NCBI RefSeq assembly: GCF_026626745.1
Contig: NZ_JAPNJW010000001.1
Span: 5,812,001 to 5,876,000 of the forward strand
Direction: 5' to 3'
Length of the DNA stretch: 64,000 nucleotides
Source: Nannocystis sp. RBIL2
GTDB taxonomy: Bacteria > Myxococcota_A > Polyangia > Nannocystales > Nannocystaceae
Shown here: one piece after another, positions 34,267 through 43,900 of the stretch
Layout of the letters: each line of letters opens with the position of its first letter
Numbering within the stretch: position 1 is the first letter of the stretch
Notes under the pieces: model-generated
Told to the model about the DNA's origin: nothing
What the model saw: only the letters and a program-made list of their open reading frames with translations
The model's database searches: none
Position numbers and translations under genes: made by a program

Positions 34267-34854
34267 ATGTCGTTCATCAACTACAGTTCGCGCGAGATCA
34301 ACTGCAAGCTCGTCTACTACGGGCCTGGACTCTGCGGCAAGACGACGAACCTGCAGTACATCTACAACAAGACGCGTCCGGAGGCGAAGGGCAAGATGAT
34401 CTCGCTCGCCACCGAGACCGAGCGGACCTTGTTCTTCGACTTCCTGCCCCTCAGCCTCGGCGAGATCCGCGGCTTCAAGACGCGCTTCCACCTGTACACC
34501 GTCCCGGGTCAGGTGTTCTACGACGCGAGCCGCAAGCTGATCCTCAAGGGCGTCGACGGCGTGTGCTTCGTCGCCGACTCGCAGGACGCCCGTTACGACG
34601 CGAACATCGAGAGCCTCGAGAACCTGCGCATCAACCTGCAGGAGCAGGGCTACGACCTCGACAAGCTCCCGTACGTGATGCAGTACAACAAGCGCGACCT
34701 CCCGAACGCGATGTCGATCGAGGAGCTGTCCGCGGCGCTCAACCCGACTCGCGTCCCCGAGTTCGAGGCCATCGCACCGAACGGCCAAGGCGTGTTCGAC
34801 ACGCTCAAGGCGCTCGCCAAGCAAGTGCTCGCCGAGCTGCGCAAGGGCACCTAG
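34267..34854 (+). CDS. mglA: MglA, polarity/motility Ras-like GTPase
   Basis: 195 residues, very close to the Myxococcus protein from memory. It begins M-S-F-I-N-Y-S-S-R-E-I-N-C-K, with P-loop G-P-G-L-C-G-K-T-T (19-27). T-V-P-G-Q stands where other small GTPases have D-x-x-G-Q, the known MglA peculiarity. The base-recognition motif is N-K-R-D. The protein cycles between GTP and GDP forms to direct gliding and pilus machinery to the leading pole. Its presence with mglB is the best single taxonomic marker here. A GC hairpin spans the stop codon. Confidence 0.95.
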   Translation: MSFINYSSREINCKLVYYGPGLCGKTTNLQYIYNKTRPEAKGKMISLATETERTLFFDFLPLSLGEIRGFKTRFHLYTVPGQVFYDASRKLILKGVDGVCFVADSQDARYDANIESLENLRINLQEQGYDLDKLPYVMQYNKRDLPNAMSIEELSAALNPTRVPEFEAIAPNGQGVFDTLKALAKQVLAELRKGT

Positions 34855-34873
34855 CGCCCTGCGAGCGCAGCTC
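34834..34873 (+). terminator. GC hairpin spanning the mglA stop codon
   Basis: GAGCTGCGC (34834-34842) pairs with GCGCAGCTC (34865-34873), and AGGGC/GCCCT pair inside. There is no T-run after it, so it may be an mRNA-stabilising or weak terminator structure. Confidence 0.4.
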
Positions 34874-35177
34874 GCTCTCTCTGTACGTCCGGACATGTTG
34901 CATCGGACAGGTCTCTTGCGACAGCCTCGTGCGGTCCGCCGGCGCCCGTCGCGTGGTCGCGCCCGCGTGGAGATTAAAGTCACAGCCGCGGGGCCGCGAC
35001 TGCATGGGACGACGCTCCCAGCCGTGACACACCGGCCGCTCGGTCGACGCGTTCCCCGCCTTACGGCCGCGAGAGGCCACAATTAATCAGTTGGAGCGCC
35101 TCTAACGCTGTGTATTATCCCCTCGAGTGGTCCGCGCTGCCTCGCGCGAGCCGCCTGACCGAAGCGGAAGCCCAATC
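34855..35177. other. Intergenic region after mglA with palindrome cluster and promoter
   Basis: 323 bp. A cluster of repeat half-sites lies at 34887-34925 (GTCCGGACATGTTGCATCGG and GGACAGGTCTCTTGCGACAG). Then comes about 150 bp without recognisable features, and a promoter-like sequence at 35091-35118 for the following gene. Confidence 0.5.
35091..35118 (+). promoter_or_regulatory. Sigma-70-like promoter candidate
   Basis: TTGGAG (35091-35096), a 16-bp spacer and TATTAT (35113-35118) lie about 60 bp before the ATG at 35178, next to an A+T-rich AATTAATCAG element. The hexamers fit the housekeeping consensus well for such GC-rich DNA. Confidence 0.45.
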
Positions 35178-36026
35178 ATGGCCACGGAAGAATGGATTCA
35201 GGAGTCCCTCGCCCGGCTCGAGAGCCTCGAAGAGGAGCGGAAGAAGCACGAGGACGCGCTGGAGACCGCCAGCGATCCCGCCACGCTCCGCATGCACACG
35301 CAGGCCGTCGAGCGACTCGAGGTGAAGATCCGGGCGCTGTACGCCGAACTCGAAGCAGTCGCCGCTCAGGACGGTGGTGACGACGCCGATGCCGATGAGG
35401 CCGATGCCGGCGACGACCTCGACGACGCGGCCCCCGAGCCCGTTCGTGCCGCTCCCGCCCGTCCTGCCGCCCCCGCCGCGGCCCCGTTCAGCTCGCCGCC
35501 CGCCGCCGCGCCGTTCAGCGCGGCCCCTGTCTCGCCCTTCGGCGAGGTGCCCTCGGCGGCCCCGTTCAGCTCGCCGCCCGCCGACGCCCCCGCGTTCGCC
35601 TCGACGCCCGCGTTCGCCTCGACGCCCGCCGCCTCGTTCGACTCCGGCGACGACGTCGAGAGCGGCGGCTCGGGCAGCAAGATCGGCATCATCATCGGCC
35701 TCGTCCTCGTGCTCGGCGGCGCCGGTGCTTACTTCGCCCTGGGCCGCAAGCCCGCCGAAGAGGCGCCCCCGCCGGCCGCGCCCACCGAGCTCAAGGTGAT
35801 CAAGAGCGGCGAGGTCCCGCCCGACACGCAGGGCCCCCGCACCGCCAAGGGCGGCGAGATCGACGCGACCCACGGCGCCCACATCAAAGAGACCGATCGC
35901 CGCACCGGCGGTGGCAGTGGCGGCGGCAGCAGCAGCACGCCCTCCTCCACGGAGCCGAAGAAGAAGAAGGACGACAAGGCCACCAAGATCGAGTCGACCG
36001 ACGACCCGCTGGCCGGCATTCGCTGA
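35178..36026 (+). CDS. Single-pass membrane protein with coiled-coil N-terminus and Pro/Ala-rich linker
   Basis: 282 residues. ATG 35178 has GGAAG eight bases upstream; an upstream in-frame GTG was not preferred. Residues 5-62 are a charged heptad-like coiled coil (E-S-L-E-E-E-R-K-K-H-E-D-A-L). Residues about 80-160 are Pro/Ala/Ser/Phe repeats (P-F-S-S-P-P-A, A-F-A-S-T-P). One membrane segment follows at about 168-188 (I-G-I-I-I-G-L-V-L-V-L-G-G-A-G-A-Y). The C-terminal 90 residues are polar and Lys-rich. The orientation puts the coiled coil in the cytoplasm. No family recognised; a trans-envelope linker is possible. It is followed by a strong terminator. Confidence 0.7.
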   Translation: MATEEWIQESLARLESLEEERKKHEDALETASDPATLRMHTQAVERLEVKIRALYAELEAVAAQDGGDDADADEADAGDDLDDAAPEPVRAAPARPAAPAAAPFSSPPAAAPFSAAPVSPFGEVPSAAPFSSPPADAPAFASTPAFASTPAASFDSGDDVESGGSGSKIGIIIGLVLVLGGAGAYFALGRKPAEEAPPPAAPTELKVIKSGEVPPDTQGPRTAKGGEIDATHGAHIKETDRRTGGGSGGGSSSTPSSTEPKKKKDDKATKIESTDDPLAGIR

Positions 36027-36047
36027 GCTGCCTTCTCGGGCATGTTG

Positions 36048-36087
36048 GAAGGGCCATGTCGCTTGCGACATGGCCCTTCGCACATTT
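36048..36087 (+). terminator. Terminator built on a dispersed palindrome copy
   Basis: A 15-bp perfect stem (36048-36062 with 36065-36079) is followed by GCACATTTT. The inner part, CATGTCGCTTGCGACATG, is a member of the dispersed hairpin family, so here the repeat serves as the terminator for the gene ending at 36026. Confidence 0.7.
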
Positions 36088-36117
36088 TGAGTATGGGCTC
36101 GTGGGTTGCGCCGCGGC

Positions 36118-36365
36118 GAGCCGCTTCAGCAACCCGGACGCCGCTCGCAATCGCCGGCTCCGCTGAACCGCGGAGCGACGAGCTGCTCCTTCTGCTCGTC
36201 ACGCCTCGGCGTGTCCGACTGCCGCATCGATGCGTCTCGATGCCGGTCATCTTGCGCGTCGAGCCGCTTCAGCAGCCCGAAAGTCGCTGCTTGCGAATCG
36301 CCGCAACGGCTCGCCGACTCCGCGAGACCGCGGAGCGACGGGCTACTCCTTCTTCTCGTCGCTCT
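36118..36365. repeat. Imperfect direct repeat covering the 3' end of the TPR-like gene
   Basis: A block at 36118-36200 and a block at 36261-36365 share long matches: GAGCCGCTTCAGCA, then ACCGCGGAGCGACG, and CTCCTTCT followed by CTCGTC. The second block includes the stop codon (36343-36345) and last codons of the minus-strand gene. The first therefore looks like a decayed duplicate of that gene's 3' end lying beyond it. Confidence 0.7.
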
Positions 36366-38094
36366 TCTGCCCCGGCTTCGGCGGCGCGCGGAACACCGGC
36401 GCGGGGCCGGCGGGGTTCGGCGGCTGGGAGCCGATCGCCGGCAGATCGAGCCGCGTCGTGCCGCGCGTGGGCAACCCGGTCCGCGGCATCGCCGGCGCGA
36501 ACGGACCCTGCGGCGGCGGTGCGCCGACGTTGTTGAGCGACGGCAAGCTCGGAGCCGGCGGCTTGCTCGGCTCGTTCGTCGGCCGCACGCCGAGCAGCGT
36601 CTGTCGCCGGCGCATCGTCGGCGCGTCGCTGTCGGGCTTGGCCTCCGGCGGCGTCGCGGCCGGCGGCGTCACGGGTCCGGGCATGAACAGCGACGTCGCC
36701 CGCGGGGTCGGAGCCGGCGGCGGAGCTGCGGCCGGGGCCGCGGCCTTCACCTCGGGAGCGGGGCCCGGCGTGAACGGCATCGTCCCGCCGACGCGCGGCG
36801 CCCCGATGACGGGCGGCGCGACCGGCAGCGGCGTGTGACCGATGTCGGGCACGATGAGGCTCGGCGGGGCGGCCGGCTTCGCGGGCAGCTCGGACGACAG
36901 CGCCGCGGCGACCGAGTCGATGCGAGGCTTCGAGTCGTCGCTGTTCTTGTCCTTGAGCAGCTCCGACAGCGGCGGCGCCGACGTGTGCGGCGTCGAGAAC
37001 AGATCGATCTCGAGACCCTGGCGCGGCGCGTCGGGGTCGCGCTCGATCGGCGCGGCCGGCTTCGGCGGCGCAGCCACGGGCGCCGGCGTCGGGGCCTCGG
37101 CCGGGGCGAACCTCCGCGTCGGCTCGGCGGCCTCGGAGCGCGCCTCGTGGTTCATGCCGGTCTCGCTGGCAGTCGGCTCGCCGCCGCTGCCGATCTCGCC
37201 CGACACAATCTCGCTGGCCGCGGCCTCGCTCGACACCACGATCGTCGTGCGCCGCGAGCGGGCGCGACGCTCGCGGCGGAGCTGCGCCTCGAGGTAGTCC
37301 TGCAGCCCCTTGCGGGCGCGCTTGATCAGGTCGTCGGCGACCGAGTCGTTCGTCGCGTCCTTGGTCGCGATCTGCACCTGCTCGAGCAGCACCGACGCTT
37401 CGTCGATGCGCTCGAGCTTCTGCAACGCGAGCGCCTGCGCCGCGACGACGCGCGGGTGCTCGCCGATCGTCTTGCGCGCGTTCTCGATGTAGCTCAGCGC
37501 CTGCTTGAACTTCTTGCTCTCGATCAGCAGGACGATGCCGAGGTCGAGCTGGTCGCGCGGACCGAGCAGGTTGGCCTGCGTCAGCTTCTGCAGCAGGTCG
37601 CGGGCCTTGGTGCGCTCGCCGGCGAGCACGTGCGCGTGGGCCTGCGCGCTGATCAGCATCACCGCCTCGGGCTGCCCACACAGCTCGGCCGTCTCGGCGA
37701 AGCCGGCCGCGGCCGCGTGGCCGTCGCCCAGCTTGAGGTTGAGCAGCGCGAGCTGCAGCGAGCACCATGCCGCCGGCGCGAACAGGCGGACGATCGGCCG
37801 CTCGGGCAATTCCGTGATGAGCTCGCTGGCGCGGGAGCGATCGGCGGCCAGGACCTCGCGGCCGAGCGCCTCGAGGCGGCTGGTCACCAGGCCCGGCAGC
37901 AGCAGGAACACGCCGAAGCCCCCGAGCACGAAGCTGACCCGCAGCGCGGTCGTCGACATCAGCAGCCCGATCAGGATCAGCACCCCGGGCACGGCCCACT
38001 GCACGACCTTCCCCTGGACGGGGCGGGGGCTCCGCAGCCAGAGGTGCTGCGGGACCACGACGGCCGGGAGCTCGCTGTGTTTGGGACCTGCCAT
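36343..38094 (-). CDS. Membrane protein with TPR-like domain and long Pro-rich tail
   Basis: 583 residues from ATG 38094. Two membrane segments (about 30-50 and 52-72) form a hairpin at the N-terminus. Residues 85-265 are helical repeats of TPR character (A-L-L-N-L-K-L-G-D-G-H-A-A-A-A-G-F, L-D-L-G-I-V-L-L-I-E-S-K-K-F-K-Q-A-L, A-Q-A-L-A-L-Q-K-L-E-R-I-D-E-A). The last 300 residues are Pro/Ala-rich with short acidic islands and probably disordered. This suggests an inner-membrane-anchored cytoplasmic scaffold; no family is recognised. It is divergent from the degenerate-M48/dynamin operon, sharing a 120-bp upstream region. Confidence 0.7.
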   Translation of the reverse strand: MAGPKHSELPAVVVPQHLWLRSPRPVQGKVVQWAVPGVLILIGLLMSTTALRVSFVLGGFGVFLLLPGLVTSRLEALGREVLAADRSRASELITELPERPIVRLFAPAAWCSLQLALLNLKLGDGHAAAAGFAETAELCGQPEAVMLISAQAHAHVLAGERTKARDLLQKLTQANLLGPRDQLDLGIVLLIESKKFKQALSYIENARKTIGEHPRVVAAQALALQKLERIDEASVLLEQVQIATKDATNDSVADDLIKRARKGLQDYLEAQLRRERRARSRRTTIVVSSEAAASEIVSGEIGSGGEPTASETGMNHEARSEAAEPTRRFAPAEAPTPAPVAAPPKPAAPIERDPDAPRQGLEIDLFSTPHTSAPPLSELLKDKNSDDSKPRIDSVAAALSSELPAKPAAPPSLIVPDIGHTPLPVAPPVIGAPRVGGTMPFTPGPAPEVKAAAPAAAPPPAPTPRATSLFMPGPVTPPAATPPEAKPDSDAPTMRRRQTLLGVRPTNEPSKPPAPSLPSLNNVGAPPPQGPFAPAMPRTGLPTRGTTRLDLPAIGSQPPNPAGPAPVFRAPPKPGQKSDEKKE

Positions 38095-38214
38095 GAGTTA
38101 TCCGCAGCCGGGCATACCTAGATCGGCGCAGGCCTGCAAGCTAGTTTGCGCCCGCTCGGGCTTTTCGGCCGGACCGGCGACAGATCGCGTGACACGCCTG
38201 CTAGAATCGCTCCG

Positions 38215-39141
38215 GTGAGCTCCCCACTCGACCTCGGCCGCTTCGTCCAGCGCCGTCAGCTCCGCGGCTACGAGCAGGACCTCGCCCGCGCCACCTACGC
38301 CTACGGCGTCGACCTTCGCCGCTTCCAGTGGCTCAGCCACTCGTTGGCGGCTCAAACCGCCATGCGCGCGCTCGAGTTGCGGTGGAGTACACATGCGACG
38401 ACGCTGATGACCGCGGGGGACCTACAGTACCCCGAAGGTGCCGAGAGTCTCCCGATTCTGCAAGAGATCATCCAGATCGCCGAGCTCCTCCACGCCGGCT
38501 TACCCGGCATCCGCTTCGTCTCTGCGAAGGGTCGCGCGTCGGGCATGTGGCCGCTCGTGGCGCCGCTCGCCAACTCTCGCGGCGGCGACGCGTGGCTCGT
38601 CCTCGACCACGACCGCCTGCAGACCGAGGCCCCGGCCGTGCGCGCCTTCTTCCTCGCGCAGGGCCTCGCTCACCTGCAATGCGGCCACGGCGGCCTCTTC
38701 ATGGCACACCTCATGAGTGCGCGCGACCGCGTCACGCACGGCCTCGTCCGCGCCGCGCTGCGCTCGTGGAGTCAGGTCGCCGTTTTCTCGGCCGACCGCG
38801 CCGGGCTGCTCGCCGCGGGCGAGCTCGAACCCGCCTTGCAGGCGCTCGACCGGCGCGGCCGCCCGCAGCCCGACTGGCTCCCGAGCTTCTCGCCGCGACC
38901 CGAGCGCGAGCGCGCCCTGCGAGAGTTCGAGCGCAGCCGCGTCGTCGCGCGCATTCGCTCGCAACAACGCCACCGCCGCGAGCAAGCCTCGCCCGAGGAG
39001 ATCGTCGCGGCGCTCGAGGCCGACGAGGCGACCAGCGCCGCTGCGCAGCCGGCGGACGCTCCCGCCGCCGAGGTCCCGGCCGACGCCTGGCCGCTCGCGC
39101 GCTGTGATCAGCGCCTCACCACGCGACTGAGGCTCCTGTAA
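38215..39141 (+). CDS. Degenerate M48-like peptidase, first gene of the dynamin operon
   Basis: 308 residues from GTG 38215 (no obvious ribosome site). The middle matches the M48 metallopeptidase layout: F-F-L-A-Q-G-L-A-H-L-Q-C-G-H-G stands where M48 enzymes have a G-H-E-L-x-H-x-x-x-G-H block, and S-W-S-Q-V-A-V-F-S-A-D-R-A-G-L-L matches the third-ligand helix (usually W-x-R-x-A-E-x-S-A-D-R-A-G-L-L). The first His, the catalytic Glu and the later Glu ligand are all replaced (Q, G and V), so it should not bind zinc normally. The stop overlaps the first dynamin-like gene by one base (TAATG). It is probably a non-catalytic partner of the GTPases. Confidence 0.65.
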   Translation: MSSPLDLGRFVQRRQLRGYEQDLARATYAYGVDLRRFQWLSHSLAAQTAMRALELRWSTHATTLMTAGDLQYPEGAESLPILQEIIQIAELLHAGLPGIRFVSAKGRASGMWPLVAPLANSRGGDAWLVLDHDRLQTEAPAVRAFFLAQGLAHLQCGHGGLFMAHLMSARDRVTHGLVRAALRSWSQVAVFSADRAGLLAAGELEPALQALDRRGRPQPDWLPSFSPRPERERALREFERSRVVARIRSQQRHRREQASPEEIVAALEADEATSAAAQPADAPAAEVPADAWPLARCDQRLTTRLRLL

Positions 39142-40982
39142 TGACGAGCTCTCCCACGGACCCCGTTTCCTCCGCCCTCCTCCACCTCGCCGACGGCCTG
39201 CGCCAGGCCGCCGACCAACTCGGCCTGCCCCGCCTCGGCGCCCAGGTCCTCGAGGAGACCACCCGTCGCCTCACCGAGTCGCGCCTGCGCGTGCTCGTGC
39301 TCGGGGAGATCAAGCAGGGCAAGAGCACCCTGATCAACGCGATCCTCGGCGAGGCGCTGCTGCCCACCGGCGTCACGCCGACCACTGGCGCGGTCGTCCA
39401 GCTGGTCCGCGGCGACGCCACCGAGCGCCGCCTCCACGGCGCCGCCGGCTCCGAGGTCCTCGCGCCCGAGCGCTTCGCCGAGCTCGCGCGCGGCAAGTCG
39501 CCGATCGAAGGTTCGCTGGTCGTCACCACCACCAGCGAGCAGCTCCCACCCGAGCTCGAGCTGATCGACACGCCCGGCATCAACGACATCCTCCGCTTGC
39601 GCACCCTCATCAGCCGCGGCGAGCTGCCCCGCGGCGACGCCCTGCTGCTCGTCCTCGACGCCACGCAGGTCCTCAAGCGCACCGAGCTCGCCTTCCTGCG
39701 CGACGCCTTGATCGCCGTCGGCGGGCTCGGCGACAGCGGCGCCACGTTGTTGCTCGCGCTCAACCGCGTCGACCTGATCCCCGAGGCCGAACGCCCGGCG
39801 GTCCTCTCGCACATCGAGGCCCAGCTCGCGAGCATGATCCCGGGCCCGCTCGAGATCTTCCAGACCGACGCGCGCACCGCCGCCAAGGACCCGGCCAAGG
39901 ATAGCCTCGGCGTGCGCGAGGTGCTGCGCCTGCGCGAGCGCCTCAAGCAGCTCGCCGGCCGGACCCGCGACCTGTCGCCGCCGCGCGCTCGCACTTACTT
40001 GCTGCGCAACGCCGACCTGCTCGCCCACCACGCCGCCACCCTGGCCCGCGCCTTGCGGCTCGAGCACGCGGCCGTGCGCGACGAGCTGGAGGCCGTGCGC
40101 AAGGCCTTCATCGAGCAGCAGCTCGACGTCGAGCAGCAGCGCGCCACCATCGCCACCCGACGAACCGAGATCGTCGCCCGCACGCGCGAGCACCTGGCCA
40201 ACTTCCGCGGCGAGCTCGAGGAGGCGATCTTCAAGCAGCTCGAACGCGCCGACCTGCGCATCACCGCCGAGCTGCTGCCGACCGCCTCGCAGGACGCGCT
40301 CATGCACTTCGTCTACAGCGAGGCCGAGCGGCTGCGCCTCGCGCTCGAGGGCCTCACGCGCGAGGTCATGCAGACCTGCGGCGAACAGGCGCAGCGGCGC
40401 CTCGCCACCGCGATGCTCAGCCTCGGCCTGCGCGGCCCGGTCATCCACATCCGCCCGCCCTCGGTGTTCGTCGAGGCCGGCACTCTGGCCGTCGGCATCG
40501 CCGGCACCGCGGTGATGTACTTCGGCAACATCGTCACCGGCCTGGTGATGACGGTCGCCGCTCCGCTGGCCACCATGGTCCTGCGCGAGCGCTCCGTCCG
40601 CGAGGTCCGCACCGCCGCGCGCGAGAGCGTCCCGTCGGCGCTGGCCACCGCGTTCGGCGAACTCGAGTCGGCGCTGGTCCGCGCCGTCGACGACCACGTC
40701 GCCACGCTGGAGGAGATCCTCGTGCTCGCCCACGGTCAGCTCGGCGACCAGCTGCAGTCGCTGCTGCAGCGCGTGATCGACCTCGACGAGCACGCCGCGC
40801 TGCCGCCGGCCGATCCGCCGCCGACGCCACCGCCCGCGAGCGAGCCCGCACCACAACCTGTCTCTTCAGCCAGCGAGGCGCGCAAGACCGCGGCCGCCGA
40901 GCTCCGCGCGCTCGAGCCCCGGCTCGCCGACCTCCGCGCCCAGATCGCCGCGGTCCAGATCGCCCCCGAGCAAGCGCGATGA
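39141..40982 (+). CDS. Dynamin-like GTPase with C-terminal membrane hairpin
   Basis: 613 residues from ATG 39141. G1 G-E-I-K-Q-G-K-S-T (55-63), a Thr-rich switch P-T-G-V-T-P-T-T-G (G2), G3 D-T-P-G (143-146) and G4 N-R-V-D (208-211) are intact. The helical part (290-440) is rich in Arg/Glu heptads. A hydrophobic hairpin (A-G-T-L-A-V-G-I-A-G-T-A-V-M-Y then I-V-T-G-L-V-M-T-V-A-A-P-L) near 445-480 could insert in membrane, as paddles of bacterial dynamins do. Then comes a Pro-rich linker and a short terminal coiled coil. Such proteins assemble on and remodel membranes. It is coupled to both neighbours by stop-start overlaps. Confidence 0.85.
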   Translation: MTSSPTDPVSSALLHLADGLRQAADQLGLPRLGAQVLEETTRRLTESRLRVLVLGEIKQGKSTLINAILGEALLPTGVTPTTGAVVQLVRGDATERRLHGAAGSEVLAPERFAELARGKSPIEGSLVVTTTSEQLPPELELIDTPGINDILRLRTLISRGELPRGDALLLVLDATQVLKRTELAFLRDALIAVGGLGDSGATLLLALNRVDLIPEAERPAVLSHIEAQLASMIPGPLEIFQTDARTAAKDPAKDSLGVREVLRLRERLKQLAGRTRDLSPPRARTYLLRNADLLAHHAATLARALRLEHAAVRDELEAVRKAFIEQQLDVEQQRATIATRRTEIVARTREHLANFRGELEEAIFKQLERADLRITAELLPTASQDALMHFVYSEAERLRLALEGLTREVMQTCGEQAQRRLATAMLSLGLRGPVIHIRPPSVFVEAGTLAVGIAGTAVMYFGNIVTGLVMTVAAPLATMVLRERSVREVRTAARESVPSALATAFGELESALVRAVDDHVATLEEILVLAHGQLGDQLQSLLQRVIDLDEHAALPPADPPPTPPPASEPAPQPVSSASEARKTAAAELRALEPRLADLRAQIAAVQIAPEQAR

Positions 40983-43900
40983 GCAGCGACGACACCCGCA
41001 AGCCGAAGGACGAAGACAAGAACCCGCTGCGCTCGATGGGCTCCGCCCTCGGCGGGTGGGCCAAGCGCATGGGCACGATCCTCAGCGAGGTCACCCAGCA
41101 AGGCCCGCCCGAGGAGGTCGCCCGCGCGATCTCCCAGGCCCGCGAGCTCAGCCTCACCGGCGACTACGCCGGCGCCGCCACGCGCCTGCGCGAGCCGCTG
41201 ACCCAGCGCCCCGGCGACACGCACCTCAAGCTCGCGCTGGCGATCACCCGCGTCGCCCAGGTCCTCACCGGCAACGCGCACCTGAGTGTGCTGCTCGAGC
41301 TCGCCGAGCCGCCGAACAAGCGCGGCGAGCGGGCCCTGCCGGAGACCCTGGCCGAGGCCACGCGCCTGCTCCTGCGCGACGAGTTCGACCCCGCGCTCGA
41401 CCAGCTCCGGCGCGGCCGCAAGCTGGTCGAGGACGCCGGCGAGCCGGGCCTCCACGACGCTCGCTTCCTCCTCAACCTCCTCACCACCCTGCTGCAGGTC
41501 CGGCGCGGCCGCTTCGAGCGCGGCCTGCTCGAGTTCCAGCGGGCCCGCGCGCGCCTGCCCGAAGGGACACGTGGTCCGTTGCGCGCGCTGCTGGTCCGCG
41601 AGGGCGCGCAGCTGCTGCTCGCCGAGGATCACCTCGACGAGGCGATCGCCTGGCTCACCGGCGAGGCCGACCTCGGCAACACCGCCGCCGAGGTCGACCA
41701 GGGCACCGCCGCCGCGCGCGCCTACCTCTCGGTGGCCCTCGCGGCCAAGGGAGATCGCGTCGGCGCCGAGGCAGTGCGCGCGAAGGTCCCCGCCCGCCCC
41801 GAGTGGGAGGAGCATCTCGTCCGCGTTCACCTGCTCCTCGGGACAGGTGCCGAGGCGCGCGCCCTCGCCCTCCGCCACCTCCAGCAGGACCCGCAGAGCC
41901 CGCGGCGCAAGCGATTGTGGGCCCTGTGCGAGGTCGCGGCCTGGCCCGTCGGCGGCTGCGACGCGAACTCCTCGATCCGCGCCAGCGTGCTCGACGCCCT
42001 CGTCGACGCCGCTGCCTCGGCCGCCGGCGAGCGGCAGGAGCGGCACCTCCAAGAGCTGGCCCACGTCGCCCTGCGGGCCGATCTCCTGTCCGATGGGACA
42101 GTCGCGCTGATCCGCCGGCGCCTGCAGGACGGCGCCGCGTCTGCTCCCGAAGAGCTGCGGCTCGTCAACGCGCGCCGGCGCCTGCAAGACAACGACGAGC
42201 GCGCCGGCGAGGACTTCCTCCCCGGTCCGCCGCCGCGCTTCCGCAGCCAGCCCGACCTCGGCGGCCCCTTCGGCCCCGACGAGATCTCCCCCCTCCGCGA
42301 CGCCAGTCAGCGCCTCGGCGTGCTGCGCGGCCAGCGGGCCCTGGCCTCCGCCGAGTTCTGCCTCAAGAGCCATGTCTCCGGGGACAGCCAGCCCGTCAAC
42401 CTGCACGAGGCCGCGCAGGAGTACCTGGTCGAGGTCCTCACCGAGGCGCCCGAGCACGCACGGGCCCGGGCCCTCCTCGCCCAGCTCGCGCAACCACTGC
42501 AGAGCAACCGCCTCGAGGACCTGCTCGCCGCCGCCACCGCGTTGCTCGCGGCGATCCCGAGCCGCGTCCTCGGCGTCCCGATCACCGGCGTCGCCGACGC
42601 GCTGAGCGGCGTGATCGCGGCGCGCGAGCGCCTGGCCCGGCCGCTGACGATCGCCGTGATGGGCGAGTTCTCCTCGGGCAAGAGCACCTTCGTCAACGCG
42701 CTGCTCGGCGAGGTCGTCGCGCCGATGGGCGTCCTGCCGACCACCACCACGATCAACTTCTTCCGCCGCGGCCCGACCGGCGGCGCGCGCGTCCACTACC
42801 GCGACGGCAGCATCAGCACTGTCGCGCGCGGCGAGGTCCACACCTTCCTGCGCGGCCTCGACGACGTGGCGGCGAGCCGGGTGCGGCACATGGAGATCGA
42901 GCGCACCTCGGCGCGCATGGGCGAGGCGGCGGTGGTCGACACGCCGGGCCTCAACGCGCTCGACGGCTTCCACGAGCGGGTCGCCCGCGAGTTCGTCGAC
43001 GAGGCCGACGCGATCATCTGGATCTTCTCGGCCACGCGCGGCGGCGCGGCTTCGGAGGCGGGCGTGCTCAAGAGCATGCGCGCCGACGGCCGCCAGGTCC
43101 TCGGCGTCCTCAACAAGGTCGACACCCTCGACCCCGAGGAGCGCGCCGAGCTCACCGACTACCTCAAGCAGCAGTTCGGCGACGTCCTGCTCGACATCAT
43201 CCCGGTGTGCGCGAGCGATGCGCTCGAGCTGCGCACCGGCTCGGCCGATCCCGAGGCGCGCCACGACGACCCGTTCCGCGCCGTCGAGGACGCGCTCGAA
43301 AAGCACTTCCTCGCCCACGCCCGCGAGCTCAAGCGCTCACTCGCCGCCCGCCGCCTCGGCGACGCGCTCGCCCGCACCGGTACCGCCGTCCGCGAGGCGA
43401 TCGCCGGCCTCGAGACCCGCGCCAGCCAGACCGGCCCCGTCGGCTCCGACCCCACCCACCTCGAGGCGCGCCTCGTCGCCCTCGGCGACAAGGTCTACGG
43501 CCAGCTCCTCGCCCTCGACGACCTTCTCACCCGCGAGTGCCTCGCCCTCGGCGTCCTCCGGGCCGGCGCCGGCGGCAAGATCCTCGTCACCGAGCAGGAC
43601 GTCACTTACCTGACGGCTGTCCTTCGGGACAGCATCCTGCGCGCCCTCCAGGCCGACCTCGGCGAGCTGTCCCAAGAGCCAGACTCGGACGCTTTCTCCG
43701 ACATCCTCGCGGCCCGCCTGGTCCCGTGGGCCCAGGGCTACCTCGACAGCCTCGAGTCTTCAGGCTTCATCGCCTCGCTGATCCACGAGCACGGCCACGG
43801 CGTCGCCAAGGGCGAGGCGGCCCTGCGCGAGCGCTACCGCAGCGCGCTCGCCCCGGTCGCCGCGAGCTGGCGCAAGTTCATCCGCGGCCAGGTCCGGGCG

